The position numbers were made by a program, and so were the translations under genes. Shown in pieces: positions 37,166 to 46,332 of a stretch of DNA of 64,000 nucleotides. Below the pieces are notes generated by a model. It saw only the letters and a list, made by a program, of their open reading frames with translations. It had not been told where the DNA came from and searched no databases. Origin of the DNA: a virus; the IMG/VR virus record IMGVR_UViG_3300027621_000003, positions 1 through 64,000 of that record; one strand, written 5' to 3'. Numbering within the stretch: position 1 is the first letter of the stretch; every line of letters begins with the position of its first letter.

Positions 37166-40100
37166 TAATTAAATTTTTTCTTGAAGTTATATGGGTTTAT
37201 GCTTGAACTATCGTTTTTATTTGCGTAAAGATTTTGTAATTGTTTTTTAAGGTCTTCAGATGCTGCGCTATCTTCACTAAAATCAACAACTCTTTTTTGT
37301 GTTGTACCAAATGGTGGTGTATAATCAACATAATTTTTACCAGTGGTGTTTGTTTGGAATGTTGTCATTAAAGCAAGACCTGTTTGATTTAATTTTGGCC
37401 ATTGTACATATAATGAATTTGGACCTGAAAAATAATATGATTCAACTGCGAATTTGGTATAAACGTCTAACCCTTCTTGTAGTGCGTTTAAGAAATTATC
37501 TTTTGCTGATTCAATTGTTATGGCTCTTGACATTAATAAATATTCTCTTGTTTTTTCTGGTGTTGATAAAAATTCATATCCTGTTGGTGGTGTAAAAACG
37601 CCAGGTTCATTTGGTTTATAGGAACTAGTTACATATAATTGTGCTGCGGTTAAATCAGTTAAAAATTGATTGTTATTAGTTGCTATAGAAGTATAATCAT
37701 TTCTAAGGGATGTTAAAGTATCTATTGGAGTTCCATTAACAGTTTCTGTTTGACCCGTTGTTATATAAATAATTGCAATATTTTTATCATTTAATTTACC
37801 GTCATGTCCTGTTGTAGTTCCACTAGCAACAAAATTCATTCTATCAACATTATAAACATAATCTTGTTGTAGTTCTGTTAAAGTATTTACATCAGAGGTA
37901 ATTGTATTTAAAAAACTACTTCTGTAAGTTTTAACAAAATTTGAATAGTTTTTCTTGAACAATCTTTTTTGAGCCGTTGTAATTACAGATTTTGTAAATT
38001 CACCTGATGTGAATATTGGTAAGTTATCATCGTCAACATCTTTTAACAATGCTTTAAATGCTTCGTCAACATATTTTTGAGTATTAATTGGTTTACCATA
38101 AATTAAAGTAGTTGTTGATGTTGCGGAATTAAATGAACCCGTGTTATATCCTTGATTATCACCACCATAATTTAATATTGCCAACATACCATAATTATAG
38201 TTTAATAAAGCACTATTCATGGTATTCATAACACCATTATAATACGCTTTAGTTTTATCAACAAATTTGTTGGTAAATGTTGCATATTCAATAGTTCCTG
38301 TTTGTCCACTATCCGTTAAACCCGTAAATGTTGAAACACCAATAGTATTTCCACCATCATTTGTTTTATCATTTTGAATGTTGGCGACACCAACAGTTGG
38401 TGGATTTTGAGTTAACGCTTGGATAATTTGTTTATCAAGTTTACTTGTATCTTCAGTTGCTTCGGCTCTTTCATCATACATCTCAGTATTAGCATAATAG
38501 TTGAATGATAATGCGTTTTGTAATGTATCAATTGGTGCCGCCAATCCTGAACCTCCAACAAAATTAAAACTTAAATTGACATCAACAATCATAGGTTGGA
38601 AACCAATACCTTCAGGGTTCATATCAAATGTTTTATCATATGTAAAACTTAAAGATGTTGGAACAATTTTAGTGTTATAAAAATCTCCAATACGTAATAC
38701 CATGATTGGTGGTGCTCCAAACGATGTGTTTAACGCATCATTATAAAGTTTTTCACCATTGGTACCAATTGTTGGGATTGTTTCACCAGGTCTCATACAT
38801 TGTTGTAGGAAAGTTAAACGTGAGTTAAGTCCCTCAGGCGTTGTTGAGTGAAATGCTGGTTGGAAATATTTAATTTTTTCTTTAATTGAATCATAAATAA
38901 ATGGATTTTCAGCCTTTAAAACTTCAAAATAATCACACTCATTTAACAAATATCTTAATAATTTTTTGGAAGCTCCTTTATATAAATCTTTTTGTGGTTG
39001 TTGATTTACAACAGTATTAGTTTGACCTGGTTTTTGTCCTGTGTTTGGTTTTCCAGCGGCGTTGTTTGCTGCACTATTTTCAGCGGCTGTTGAGCTTGGT
39101 TCTGAGTTCTTTTCAATTGGTTTAATTTCAACATTTTTTAATAATACTGCTCTACAAGCCATTGCTCTTGTTGTATACTTTTCATTATTAAGAGCTTCGT
39201 CTTTACAATCGTAAGTACTGTAACTTTGTTTACCTCTTGGGGTTACACTTGCAACTTCACCTTTTGCAATAGTATTGAATACTAATGTTGAACCAATAAA
39301 TTGACCTAACGAATTATTATTCGCACCAAAACTATAAGTTTTAAAGAATTCAACTACAGATTCACCTCTTCTAACAGACAACTTATCGTTATAATCAATA
39401 GATGACGATGGTGATGCACTTGCCTCCAAAGTAACTAAAATACTAGAAGCTTGTTTTTGACTCAAAATATTATACATTTTTTGAGCCATTTCTTTTAATC
39501 TTGTATAGTTTTCTTCAATAACACCATCAAAAAATTGGGTTGTAACCTGTTTGTCTTTTGAGTTGTTATTATATACTTGTTTATTAGACGCTGATGTATA
39601 GTTAGCGTATGTTGTTTGAAAAGCCACTGATGTTGGGCTTGGTATATCATTATCAAAATAAAACCCAAAACCATTATATTCGTTTAATGTTGGGTTTCCT
39701 GTAGCATCATCTGTTGTTCCCCCATCCTGTAATGAGTTTGTGGCTACGGAATTGGTTGCTTTTGAAGCATCAACAATATCTGTATTTGTTGCGTTTGGAT
39801 TAGTAATTATTTCTTGCCAAGCCTGTAAATCAGTTAATGGAACTGTGTTATAAATTTTAGCAAGTTCATATAAATCATATTTTTTACAACCAGCAAAAAA
39901 CGAATCAACAATAGAATCTACTTTTTGTCTATCACCTTCATTTGCTAACACCTTATTAACAATAAGATTTAGAATTGACGGATGGTCAACAATCATCTTC
40001 CATTTCAATGTACCACTACGAGAAGTGTTTTTATAGGTATAAATTGGTTCGGGTCTACCCAAGAAGGTAGTCTCGTTAAATGATGGTCTTGTATCCTCAG

Positions 40101-42024
40101 TAAATGATAAATCATATGGTGGAAACCACATTACTCTACCACCATTAGGTCCTTTTTCACAAGCGGGTAAATCATCAACTCTATATCCCGCTCTATATCC
40201 TGTTCTCCAAGCCAAGTTTTCAATTGAGAACATGTATTTTTTAACTTTACCATTAACAACACTATCTCCACCTTTTTCAGGTGCGATATTAATGTTGAAA
40301 GTAGAGTCCATTACGGAGTATGAAAACTTACGAATATTTCCGTCTTTCTTTTGTAAGTTGTTAAAAGTATAATATGGTGTGTCTTTAGTAAAAACACGAC
40401 AATATTCAATACCCACATTGGCTTGTCCATCAGAATATCTAACAATCTGAGAACCTTTTGTAATTTCTTTATAACCATCAAAGAAAACTTTTGATGTTTG
40501 ACTAATTGCGTTACCTACGTGTCCAAATCTGGCTCCTGAATTTGGTTGTGAATCAATTAATCTTTGAGTATCATCTAAAATTGAACCTGGTTTGAATTCA
40601 TAGTTTACTGATTCAGTTGCTGTAAATTGATTTGATATTGATGGATATGCCGGGTCTTCTGTTCCGTAATCTCCACCAGGTTTTTGATACCTACCTGCGT
40701 TTGGTGCCCATTTTTGACTCACCCAACTAAAACCACCAACAATACTGCCGTCATCAACAAATGGTTTACCAGCCAAACCAAATTTAAAGTCTTTGTCAAC
40801 ACCTTCATATTCTTTCCCTAAAACATCAGGACCATAAACAGGTGCCAATACTTGAGCCCCAAATGGGTCAATAGGTACTTGACCTGGAGGAGATGTTAAA
40901 TATCCGGGTTCCCTTTCAGGACTACCCACATAATAAGTTCCTTGACTGGCGTTGTTAGCAATTGCACCTGTAATTGCGTTTCCAAGTGCCGATAAAATTC
41001 CTGTTCCACCTGTATTGTATTGTGGACGGAATCTGTTCATATCTAAGTTCTGAGTCAATTGAGCTCTTTGACCTGAACCTGTATAATCTAAAAATACTTG
41101 AGATGGTGATGTTGGTCTTGAACCAAATAAACCAAATAATCCACCTCGTTTTCCATTACCAGCCGCCTTAACCGCCGATTGGGTTGAGTTGATATCACGA
41201 GCTTCGTAATAACTTCCCGGTATTGGTGAAAATGGTAATGTAAAACCAGCAATACGTTGGACAATATCTTGACCTTGTGATAAAATATTTCCACCACCTG
41301 ATGTAATTTTCCAATCTCTATAAATTAAAGGTTTTTTTCCTGCTAAGATTAAAGATAAATTAACGGGGTCTTGAACACCATTTAATATATTTACTCTACC
41401 TAGTGTCTCAGTTCTAACATTTTGGTCTACTCTATATTGAAAAGATTGCTTTGCTCCTTTAATACCTAATCTAGCCAATTCTGAATCATCACTAGCGGGG
41501 CCATTATCACCAACGGGGTCGGCTTGTAATAAAACTGAAAATGGTGAATATGATGATGGTCTAAAACTTGGTGGGTCCCAATAAGTGGCGTTTTTCTGTA
41601 CTTTAATAACATCACCCATGTCATAATAGGTGTATTGGTTTCCTGGCGAATAAACATTTTTAATGTATTGTCTTTTTTGGAACGATACTGAGTATAATTG
41701 TAATGCTTCGGTATATGGTGGTGTTTGAGTATAAGGACCTTGGTTTGATAATGTTTGTTGTGTATTAATTAAACCATCAATATTTTTATTATACCCACCT
41801 AAAGGACCAAACGTATTGTTTGTATATAATTTGTCGGCATATGGGTCAGCATCAATTAATGCATCAGGAGAATCAATAACCGAATAATCACTTCTAATAT
41901 ATTCATCAACACCCGATACACCTACAGGAGTATACACACCAGGTTTCGCATAAGGTTTTAAATTCCTTACCAATAATGAATTTCTTACGAATTGTGTTTC
42001 AATAAAGGTTAATTTACTTGGCAT
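37165..42024 (-). CDS. Large tail-tube-junction/baseplate protein with OmpA-like segment
   Basis: A 1619-residue protein. Residues about 600-695 (GGRVMWFPPYDLSFTEDTRP, then RPEPIYTYKNTSRSGTLKWK) and about 1105-1160 (APPIMVLRIGDFYNTKIVPT, then QPMIVDVNLSFNFVGG) resemble tail-tube/tube-initiator beta modules (gp48/gp54-like). Between them, at about 840-890, ILVTLEASASPSSSIDYNDK with LSVRRGESVVEFF matches the OmpA/MotB peptidoglycan-binding motif 'N..LS..RA..V'. A low-complexity linker (about 960-1000) follows. It lies between the tape measure gene and the gp53-like gene, where tube-initiation proteins sit in T4-like phages. Family assignment is by pattern; no short T4 protein matches the whole length. 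Confidence 0.6.
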   Translation of the reverse strand: MPSKLTFIETQFVRNSLLVRNLKPYAKPGVYTPVGVSGVDEYIRSDYSVIDSPDALIDADPYADKLYTNNTFGPLGGYNKNIDGLINTQQTLSNQGPYTQTPPYTEALQLYSVSFQKRQYIKNVYSPGNQYTYYDMGDVIKVQKNATYWDPPSFRPSSYSPFSVLLQADPVGDNGPASDDSELARLGIKGAKQSFQYRVDQNVRTETLGRVNILNGVQDPVNLSLILAGKKPLIYRDWKITSGGGNILSQGQDIVQRIAGFTLPFSPIPGSYYEARDINSTQSAVKAAGNGKRGGLFGLFGSRPTSPSQVFLDYTGSGQRAQLTQNLDMNRFRPQYNTGGTGILSALGNAITGAIANNASQGTYYVGSPEREPGYLTSPPGQVPIDPFGAQVLAPVYGPDVLGKEYEGVDKDFKFGLAGKPFVDDGSIVGGFSWVSQKWAPNAGRYQKPGGDYGTEDPAYPSISNQFTATESVNYEFKPGSILDDTQRLIDSQPNSGARFGHVGNAISQTSKVFFDGYKEITKGSQIVRYSDGQANVGIEYCRVFTKDTPYYTFNNLQKKDGNIRKFSYSVMDSTFNINIAPEKGGDSVVNGKVKKYMFSIENLAWRTGYRAGYRVDDLPACEKGPNGGRVMWFPPYDLSFTEDTRPSFNETTFLGRPEPIYTYKNTSRSGTLKWKMIVDHPSILNLIVNKVLANEGDRQKVDSIVDSFFAGCKKYDLYELAKIYNTVPLTDLQAWQEIITNPNATNTDIVDASKATNSVATNSLQDGGTTDDATGNPTLNEYNGFGFYFDNDIPSPTSVAFQTTYANYTSASNKQVYNNNSKDKQVTTQFFDGVIEENYTRLKEMAQKMYNILSQKQASSILVTLEASASPSSSIDYNDKLSVRRGESVVEFFKTYSFGANNNSLGQFIGSTLVFNTIAKGEVASVTPRGKQSYSTYDCKDEALNNEKYTTRAMACRAVLLKNVEIKPIEKNSEPSSTAAENSAANNAAGKPNTGQKPGQTNTVVNQQPQKDLYKGASKKLLRYLLNECDYFEVLKAENPFIYDSIKEKIKYFQPAFHSTTPEGLNSRLTFLQQCMRPGETIPTIGTNGEKLYNDALNTSFGAPPIMVLRIGDFYNTKIVPTSLSFTYDKTFDMNPEGIGFQPMIVDVNLSFNFVGGSGLAAPIDTLQNALSFNYYANTEMYDERAEATEDTSKLDKQIIQALTQNPPTVGVANIQNDKTNDGGNTIGVSTFTGLTDSGQTGTIEYATFTNKFVDKTKAYYNGVMNTMNSALLNYNYGMLAILNYGGDNQGYNTGSFNSATSTTTLIYGKPINTQKYVDEAFKALLKDVDDDNLPIFTSGEFTKSVITTAQKRLFKKNYSNFVKTYRSSFLNTITSDVNTLTELQQDYVYNVDRMNFVASGTTTGHDGKLNDKNIAIIYITTGQTETVNGTPIDTLTSLRNDYTSIATNNNQFLTDLTAAQLYVTSSYKPNEPGVFTPPTGYEFLSTPEKTREYLLMSRAITIESAKDNFLNALQEGLDVYTKFAVESYYFSGPNSLYVQWPKLNQTGLALMTTFQTNTTGKNYVDYTPPFGTTQKRVVDFSEDSAASEDLKKQLQNLYANKNDSSSINPYNFKKKFN

Positions 42025-42038
42025 GTTGTTGTATCATC

Positions 42039-42046
42039 TATAAATA
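42039..42046 (-). promoter_or_regulatory. TATTTATA element
   Basis: Exact TATTTATA in gene sense, 14 nt upstream of the ATG of the 1619-residue gene. Confidence 0.4.
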
Positions 42047-42072
42047 GACGCGCCTTTATTTTTTTATTTAAT

Positions 42073-43911
42073 TTATCCGGTGTTGTTTGGAACAGAACTA
42101 TATGGACCCTTGACACTACCATCACTAATCATTTTATTAATTTGTTTAATAAATGTTTCGTTTTTAAATAAATCATACACTTGGGTGTCAGTTAAATTAC
42201 TAGTATTTCCATTTGGTGTTGTAACTTTAATTTCAATCGCACCTTTATAATTAATATCTTCAACTTTTATTGTTTGATTATTTGATGATTGTGATTGGTT
42301 TGCGTCCGCTTTATTTGTCATTGTTCCTGATGCGGTGGCTTTTGCTGCCAATTTTTTAAGTCCCGTAACCGCCAAATCTGCTGCTTCAGCAATTTTATTT
42401 CCTGAACTAACATATGGTTGAATAGCGGCTTTAAAATCAATACTTGTGATTGATTGTTTTATGTTAGAAAAACTTTGTTGTACATCCGCACCAGCATTTT
42501 TAAAAACTTCAGCAATTTTCGCAGGACCTCCTTCCCCTTTTAATAAATCAAGAATACTTTTACCCGTCTCATCATAAAATTTATCAATAGATGCTATAGC
42601 CCCTCTTTGGTTTCCAATTGTTTTATCGGTTGCCGCCATTCCAACTTGTGTAACACCACGACCAAATTCTCTCAGTTCTCTTGGAGCTTTTGAACCCGCT
42701 ATTGGTGCTGCGACACTATCAACTAACCTATTTATAGCTGCAAGTTGTAACTTTTCAGTATCTAATTGAGCCTTTGCAATTTCTTCAACAGTAACGGTTT
42801 CTTGTGATTTTTTTATTTCATCAAGGTCCGCAGGATTAATTTCAGAAACCAATTTATCCATTCCCCCAACTTTAACTGTAAATCCACCCTTGTCTTTGTT
42901 ATATTCGGCTACATTAGCAATAAATTGTTTGGATTCTTCATCCATTGAGTTTGTTTTGAATTCGCCTCTAATTTTGTTCAACTTTTGTTGACCTACAGAC
43001 ATCTTAACTAATTCTTCATACGCAATACCAGTTTGCTTTGCAATCTCCCTTAAATCACGTTTTGCATTTGGAAAAACTTCAAATTGTTTTGTTTTTTCGT
43101 TAAAAAATGTAAATTTTTCGGTCATCTTAACAACTTGATTCTGTAGTTCTCCCGCATCTTCAGATGCTAAATACATTAATCTAAATGGGTCCGCTAAATC
43201 ACCAGCAGCAACACCTAACCTTTGGAAGGTTGATACCATATCAACAGCACCTTCAGGGTCAAATACACTCGCCGCAAAATCAAAAATTTGATTCATATTG
43301 ATACGTAATCCTGCCGCTTGTGCCGACATTTTAGCCAAACCAGCAACACCGTTTTCAAAACCAAATTTGTTTATATTACTTAAATTGTCTTGGACAAGTT
43401 TAAATACTGCACTTGTGTTAACACCAACTTTTCTTGCGGTATCAACAGTTAGTTGAATGTTTTCTTTGATTTTTCCTGTTTGAACTCCAGCGTCTTTGAA
43501 ATCAGCAACCATCTTACCAATTTCATTTGAGTCTATTCCAACTGCCTGTCCCGCAGCATATAAATCACCTACAGTTTCTCCAAGAGTTATTACATTTGTA
43601 TTTAAACTATCGGCAATTCCTCTTTGAATATTCTGTACATCTGTTAACCTTCCACCTAAACCTATAACCAATGGTGTCGCAACCGCTAATTCAACAGCTA
43701 AACCTTTAATGGCCATTTGGGTTTGACCAAAAGTTTTAGAAATGTCTGCCGACATTATATCAAATTCTCTTACTAAAAATTTGGTTCTATCTGCTAATTT
43801 AGAATAACCCTCATCAATTTTTTTTGTAAAATCACTGATAACATCTTGAGCCGCCTGTGAAGACGCTGTACTATTATTTGGGGGATTACCTGGTGGTGGA
43901 GATGCTTGCAT
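42073..43911 (-). CDS. Tail tape measure protein
   Basis: A 612-residue, largely helical protein. A Pro/Asn/Ser-rich N-terminus (to about residue 22) is followed by long heptad-like helices, a hydrophobic Gly-rich segment (GLAVELAVATPLVIGLGGRL, about 70-88) and many Ala/Gly helices (VGDLYAAGQAVGIDSNEIGK). The C-terminal 60 residues are polar. Composition and position, between tail tube/gp26 genes and the 1619-residue tail protein, fit a tape measure that sets tail length and may cross the host membrane during ejection. T4 gp29 is 590 residues, a close size match. Confidence 0.7.
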   Translation of the reverse strand: MQASPPPGNPPNNSTASSQAAQDVISDFTKKIDEGYSKLADRTKFLVREFDIMSADISKTFGQTQMAIKGLAVELAVATPLVIGLGGRLTDVQNIQRGIADSLNTNVITLGETVGDLYAAGQAVGIDSNEIGKMVADFKDAGVQTGKIKENIQLTVDTARKVGVNTSAVFKLVQDNLSNINKFGFENGVAGLAKMSAQAAGLRINMNQIFDFAASVFDPEGAVDMVSTFQRLGVAAGDLADPFRLMYLASEDAGELQNQVVKMTEKFTFFNEKTKQFEVFPNAKRDLREIAKQTGIAYEELVKMSVGQQKLNKIRGEFKTNSMDEESKQFIANVAEYNKDKGGFTVKVGGMDKLVSEINPADLDEIKKSQETVTVEEIAKAQLDTEKLQLAAINRLVDSVAAPIAGSKAPRELREFGRGVTQVGMAATDKTIGNQRGAIASIDKFYDETGKSILDLLKGEGGPAKIAEVFKNAGADVQQSFSNIKQSITSIDFKAAIQPYVSSGNKIAEAADLAVTGLKKLAAKATASGTMTNKADANQSQSSNNQTIKVEDINYKGAIEIKVTTPNGNTSNLTDTQVYDLFKNETFIKQINKMISDGSVKGPYSSVPNNTG

Positions 43912-43916
43912 ATTCT

Positions 43917-43924
43917 AATAAATA
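43917..43924 (-). promoter_or_regulatory. TATTTATT element
   Basis: TATTTATT in gene sense, 5 nt upstream of the tape measure ATG. Confidence 0.35.
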
Positions 43925-43933
43925 GAATAAAAC

Positions 43934-44116
43934 TTATTTTTGATAAGATTCTATTAATTTGTCCACCATATACCTACGAGCATATGTTGGCATTTTTTGA
44001 AAATCTGTCCAAGACATATGTAAATCTCGGCTCAGAATAAAAAATTCGTCTAATTGAAATTTCCTATATTCAGAAGAAAACCCGAAAAAACTCCACCCCA
44101 AAGGCGATTTCAACAT
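43934..44116 (-). CDS. gp51-like small baseplate/tail assembly protein
   Basis: A 60-residue frame overlapping the end of the gp26-like gene by 47 nt in the +1 phase. Residues about 16-60 (SEYRKFQLDEFFILSRDLHM, then SWTDFQKMPTYARRYMVDKL) have the pattern of small tail/hub assembly catalysts ('F.L.Y.g..sy.dl..MP...R...v..L'). It could start at its own ATG (44116, with AGGA upstream) or be reached by +1 frameshifting at TTT TTT CGG near 44085. Both frames read ..FF at that point. In T4, genes 26 and 51 are adjacent. The protein itself looks real; its mode of expression is unsettled. Confidence 0.65.
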   Translation of the reverse strand: MLKSPLGWSFFGFSSEYRKFQLDEFFILSRDLHMSWTDFQKMPTYARRYMVDKLIESYQK

Positions 44117-44819
44117 CTACCTTGTTTCCTGACGGGGCTATAACTGTTTTAGTTAAATCTAATCTTGGTTCATTTTCATCAATAAATTTTCTAATGAATT
44201 TTGAATCCATAATTGGTAATCCTTCAACAAACTTAATAATAGTTGACTGTGTTGTGTCACCATTAACAGATACAATTTGTTTTTGAAGTTTCATTGTAAC
44301 TCTTGGAGCGACTCTTCCAGCGGGATATGAATCAGCCACCTTACTAATTTCTTGAATTTCTTTATATAGAAGTGGTTTTAATTTAACGGTTGCTTGTGAC
44401 TTTGGTAAAACAACATCAAAAGTACCATCTTCGTTGGGGTCTGTAGATGGTTTTCTAAAATCTAATTCGTCCAACAATATATCGGCAGAAAATCTTTTTC
44501 CAGTCTCAGGGTCGTTAATACTGATTTTATATTCAGGTCCAAAAGAAGTATTTCTTAAAAATATTAAAATTGCTTCAATATCTCCATTTAACATTTCATC
44601 AGGTTTTAAATCTGGTTCGTACAATTTTGAACGAACTAATGTCATAATCATATCATCGGTATTTGAACCCATAATGATATTCTCATCTGCGGCGGTCAAA
44701 TAACCAACCTTAACAGATTTTTTCTTTGATTTGTAGAATTTACCTTCAGATGGTAATTTTACCACATCGTGTGGTAAATTAAATTCTTGTTGTGCGTATT
44801 GTAATAAATTTTCGTCCAT
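44070..44819 (-). CDS. gp26-like baseplate hub assembly protein
   Basis: A 249-residue protein. The N-terminal region FNLPHDVVKLPSEGKFYKSK followed by VKVGYLTAADENIIMGS matches the 'lPS.G.fY.....v.....ta.dE.il.s' pattern of gp26-type hub assembly proteins of T4-like phages. IEAILIFLRNTSFGPEYKIS and a C-terminal GNKVDVEIAFGVEFF follow. It is needed in low amount for hub or tail assembly. Its ATG abuts the U-tract of a terminator that follows the tail tube gene. Its end overlaps the gp51-like frame by 47 nt. Confidence 0.7.
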   Translation of the reverse strand: MDENLLQYAQQEFNLPHDVVKLPSEGKFYKSKKKSVKVGYLTAADENIIMGSNTDDMIMTLVRSKLYEPDLKPDEMLNGDIEAILIFLRNTSFGPEYKISINDPETGKRFSADILLDELDFRKPSTDPNEDGTFDVVLPKSQATVKLKPLLYKEIQEISKVADSYPAGRVAPRVTMKLQKQIVSVNGDTTQSTIIKFVEGLPIMDSKFIRKFIDENEPRLDLTKTVIAPSGNKVDVEIAFGVEFFRVFF

Positions 44820-44848
44820 AAAAAAACACAGGGAATAGACCCTGTGTT
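44820..44848 (-). terminator. Terminator between tail tube and gp26-like genes
   Basis: In minus sense, AACACAGGG-TCTATT-CCCTGTGTT (perfect 9-bp stem) runs into TTTTTTT, with the gp26-like ATG following at once. It should cut expression of downstream genes relative to the abundant tail tube. Confidence 0.85.
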
Positions 44849-44896
44849 AAATATACCATATTAAATTAATTTATCAATATAAAATAAAATACAAAA

Positions 44897-45385
44897 TTAG
44901 TAAACTAAGATACAACGGTCCATTTGTAATGTAACGTCTAATCCTGCTAATTTGTCATCACTATATGATACACCATCCCAAGCGGATTTTGTAATCATAC
45001 ATTGTTCAAGAATCCATTTTTCCACAACAACACCTGTTGGGTCCAACATCTCAAGGTCAACATTCTTTTTATAACCTGCAGCATATCCCATACGACCTGT
45101 AACTGATTCAGCGTGTAAACGAACCCACTCCATAAGAGCTTGTGTTGCTGATGGACCAATTGGGTCACGGAATTTAACTGAGATTGGATTCCATTTAAAT
45201 CTACCAGCTACATATGTAGAAGTGTTCAAAAATTGTATCTCAACAGGGTTAATATCAATACTTGGTCTTCCTGATGATTCTACGAACCATTCATTAATAC
45301 CTAAAGTTGTGTCAAACCTAAGTATAAATCGGTTCGCTCTTTTTGGTTCGTAAGGAACCGGCATTTTCATTAATAAATCAGCCAT
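44897..45385 (-). CDS. Tail tube protein, gp19-like
   Basis: A 162-residue protein with the contractile tail-tube pattern: PYEPKRANRFILRFDTTLGI, VESSGRPSIDINPVEIQFLN, the strand WNPISVKFRDPIGPSATQAL, and an ending LAGLDVTLQMDRCILVY. T4 gp19 is 163 residues, an exact size match. Hexamers of this protein stack to make the inner tube. It is preceded by a TATTTATA-like leader and followed by a strong terminator, consistent with a high-level separate transcript. Confidence 0.88.
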   Translation of the reverse strand: MADLLMKMPVPYEPKRANRFILRFDTTLGINEWFVESSGRPSIDINPVEIQFLNTSTYVAGRFKWNPISVKFRDPIGPSATQALMEWVRLHAESVTGRMGYAAGYKKNVDLEMLDPTGVVVEKWILEQCMITKSAWDGVSYSDDKLAGLDVTLQMDRCILVY

Positions 45386-45426
45386 GGTATATTTTTTTTT
45401 TAGTTTTTTGTTTTAGTTTATTTATT

Positions 45427-45434
45427 TATAAATA
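45427..45434 (-). promoter_or_regulatory. TATTTATA element (palindromic context)
   Basis: TATTTATA in gene sense, 41 nt upstream of the tail tube ATG. The context TATTTATAAATA reads similarly on both strands, so orientation is ambiguous. The surrounding 103-bp gap is AT-rich with no clear terminator for the upstream HAD gene. Confidence 0.35.
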
Positions 45435-45488
45435 CTCGTTGTTTGAAAATTTTTGTGTTTACTTTGATTTTTTAAAAATTATGATTCT

Positions 45489-46325
45489 TTAGTATCTGGT
45501 TTTAGTTCCTCCAGCAGTATAATAAGTCTTTAATACTGGTTCATCTTTAAAACTCTTCTTCATTACTTCTACATTCTTTAAGTCATCATCTGAAAAACCA
45601 ATACTAGGCACAAATTTATTTTTCACATCATCTTTAACATATAATTTTTTACCCATTTCTTTAGCCTGTCCTTTTACATATGAAATAAATTCTTTCATTG
45701 CTTGGACTTTTAATTCCTCGGGGTTGGCGGCTCCTGCGTCTGTACCAAAACTAACAGGATAATATTTGTTCATATCCATATAGTCTTTTATTAATTCCAT
45801 ATCCGATTTGTCCTCCATATTTGAAAGGTCACGGAATTTTCTAAGATTCTTAATTAATAAGTCTTTATTAATACCCATATGGTCAGAAATAATAAGATTA
45901 TAAATTGCGTCTTTAATTGTCTCGGGGTTGTGTCCACGTGCGGTGATTATTGAAAAAATTGACCCGTTGTTGATTGCCTCCACAAAATCAGACCAAGCGG
46001 GACCTGGTTTACCTTTCATGGTATCAATTTTAAATTGTTTATCACCACCCGTTCTAAAATTACGAAAAGGTTCGTCAGAATATCCAACTATTTTACTACC
46101 TTTGTAATCAAATGGTTCTACACCAATTTCACTTCTATATTCTGCAAAATCTTCTGTAGACATACCAACTTCATTGTCATTTTCATCTTTAACAATAATT
46201 TTTGTTGGCATCATCATGATATTATCATCCCAATCAAAGGCATAATATTTCATGTCAGGCGTACCAACATCATCAAAACCTTCAAGTAATGATGATGTTG
46301 GATTTAGTATTTTTTTTCTAATCAT
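45489..46325 (-). CDS. HAD-superfamily-like phosphatase
   Basis: A 278-residue protein. Motif I is YYAFDWDDN (Asp31 and Asp33, the HAD nucleophile and acid). Motif II is probably SIITARGH near residue 125-132. Motif IV is GFSDDDLKNVEVM near 245-257. The C-terminus is a short TAGGTKTRY tail. HAD enzymes use the first Asp to remove phosphate from small molecules, nucleotides or polynucleotides. It sits between tail sheath and tail tube, 7 nt after the sheath stop, an odd place for an enzyme. Substrate unknown; a virion-linked or assembly role is possible. Confidence 0.65.
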   Translation of the reverse strand: MIRKKILNPTSSLLEGFDDVGTPDMKYYAFDWDDNIMMMPTKIIVKDENDNEVGMSTEDFAEYRSEIGVEPFDYKGSKIVGYSDEPFRNFRTGGDKQFKIDTMKGKPGPAWSDFVEAINNGSIFSIITARGHNPETIKDAIYNLIISDHMGINKDLLIKNLRKFRDLSNMEDKSDMELIKDYMDMNKYYPVSFGTDAGAANPEELKVQAMKEFISYVKGQAKEMGKKLYVKDDVKNKFVPSIGFSDDDLKNVEVMKKSFKDEPVLKTYYTAGGTKTRY

Positions 46326-46332
46326 TTAAAGA

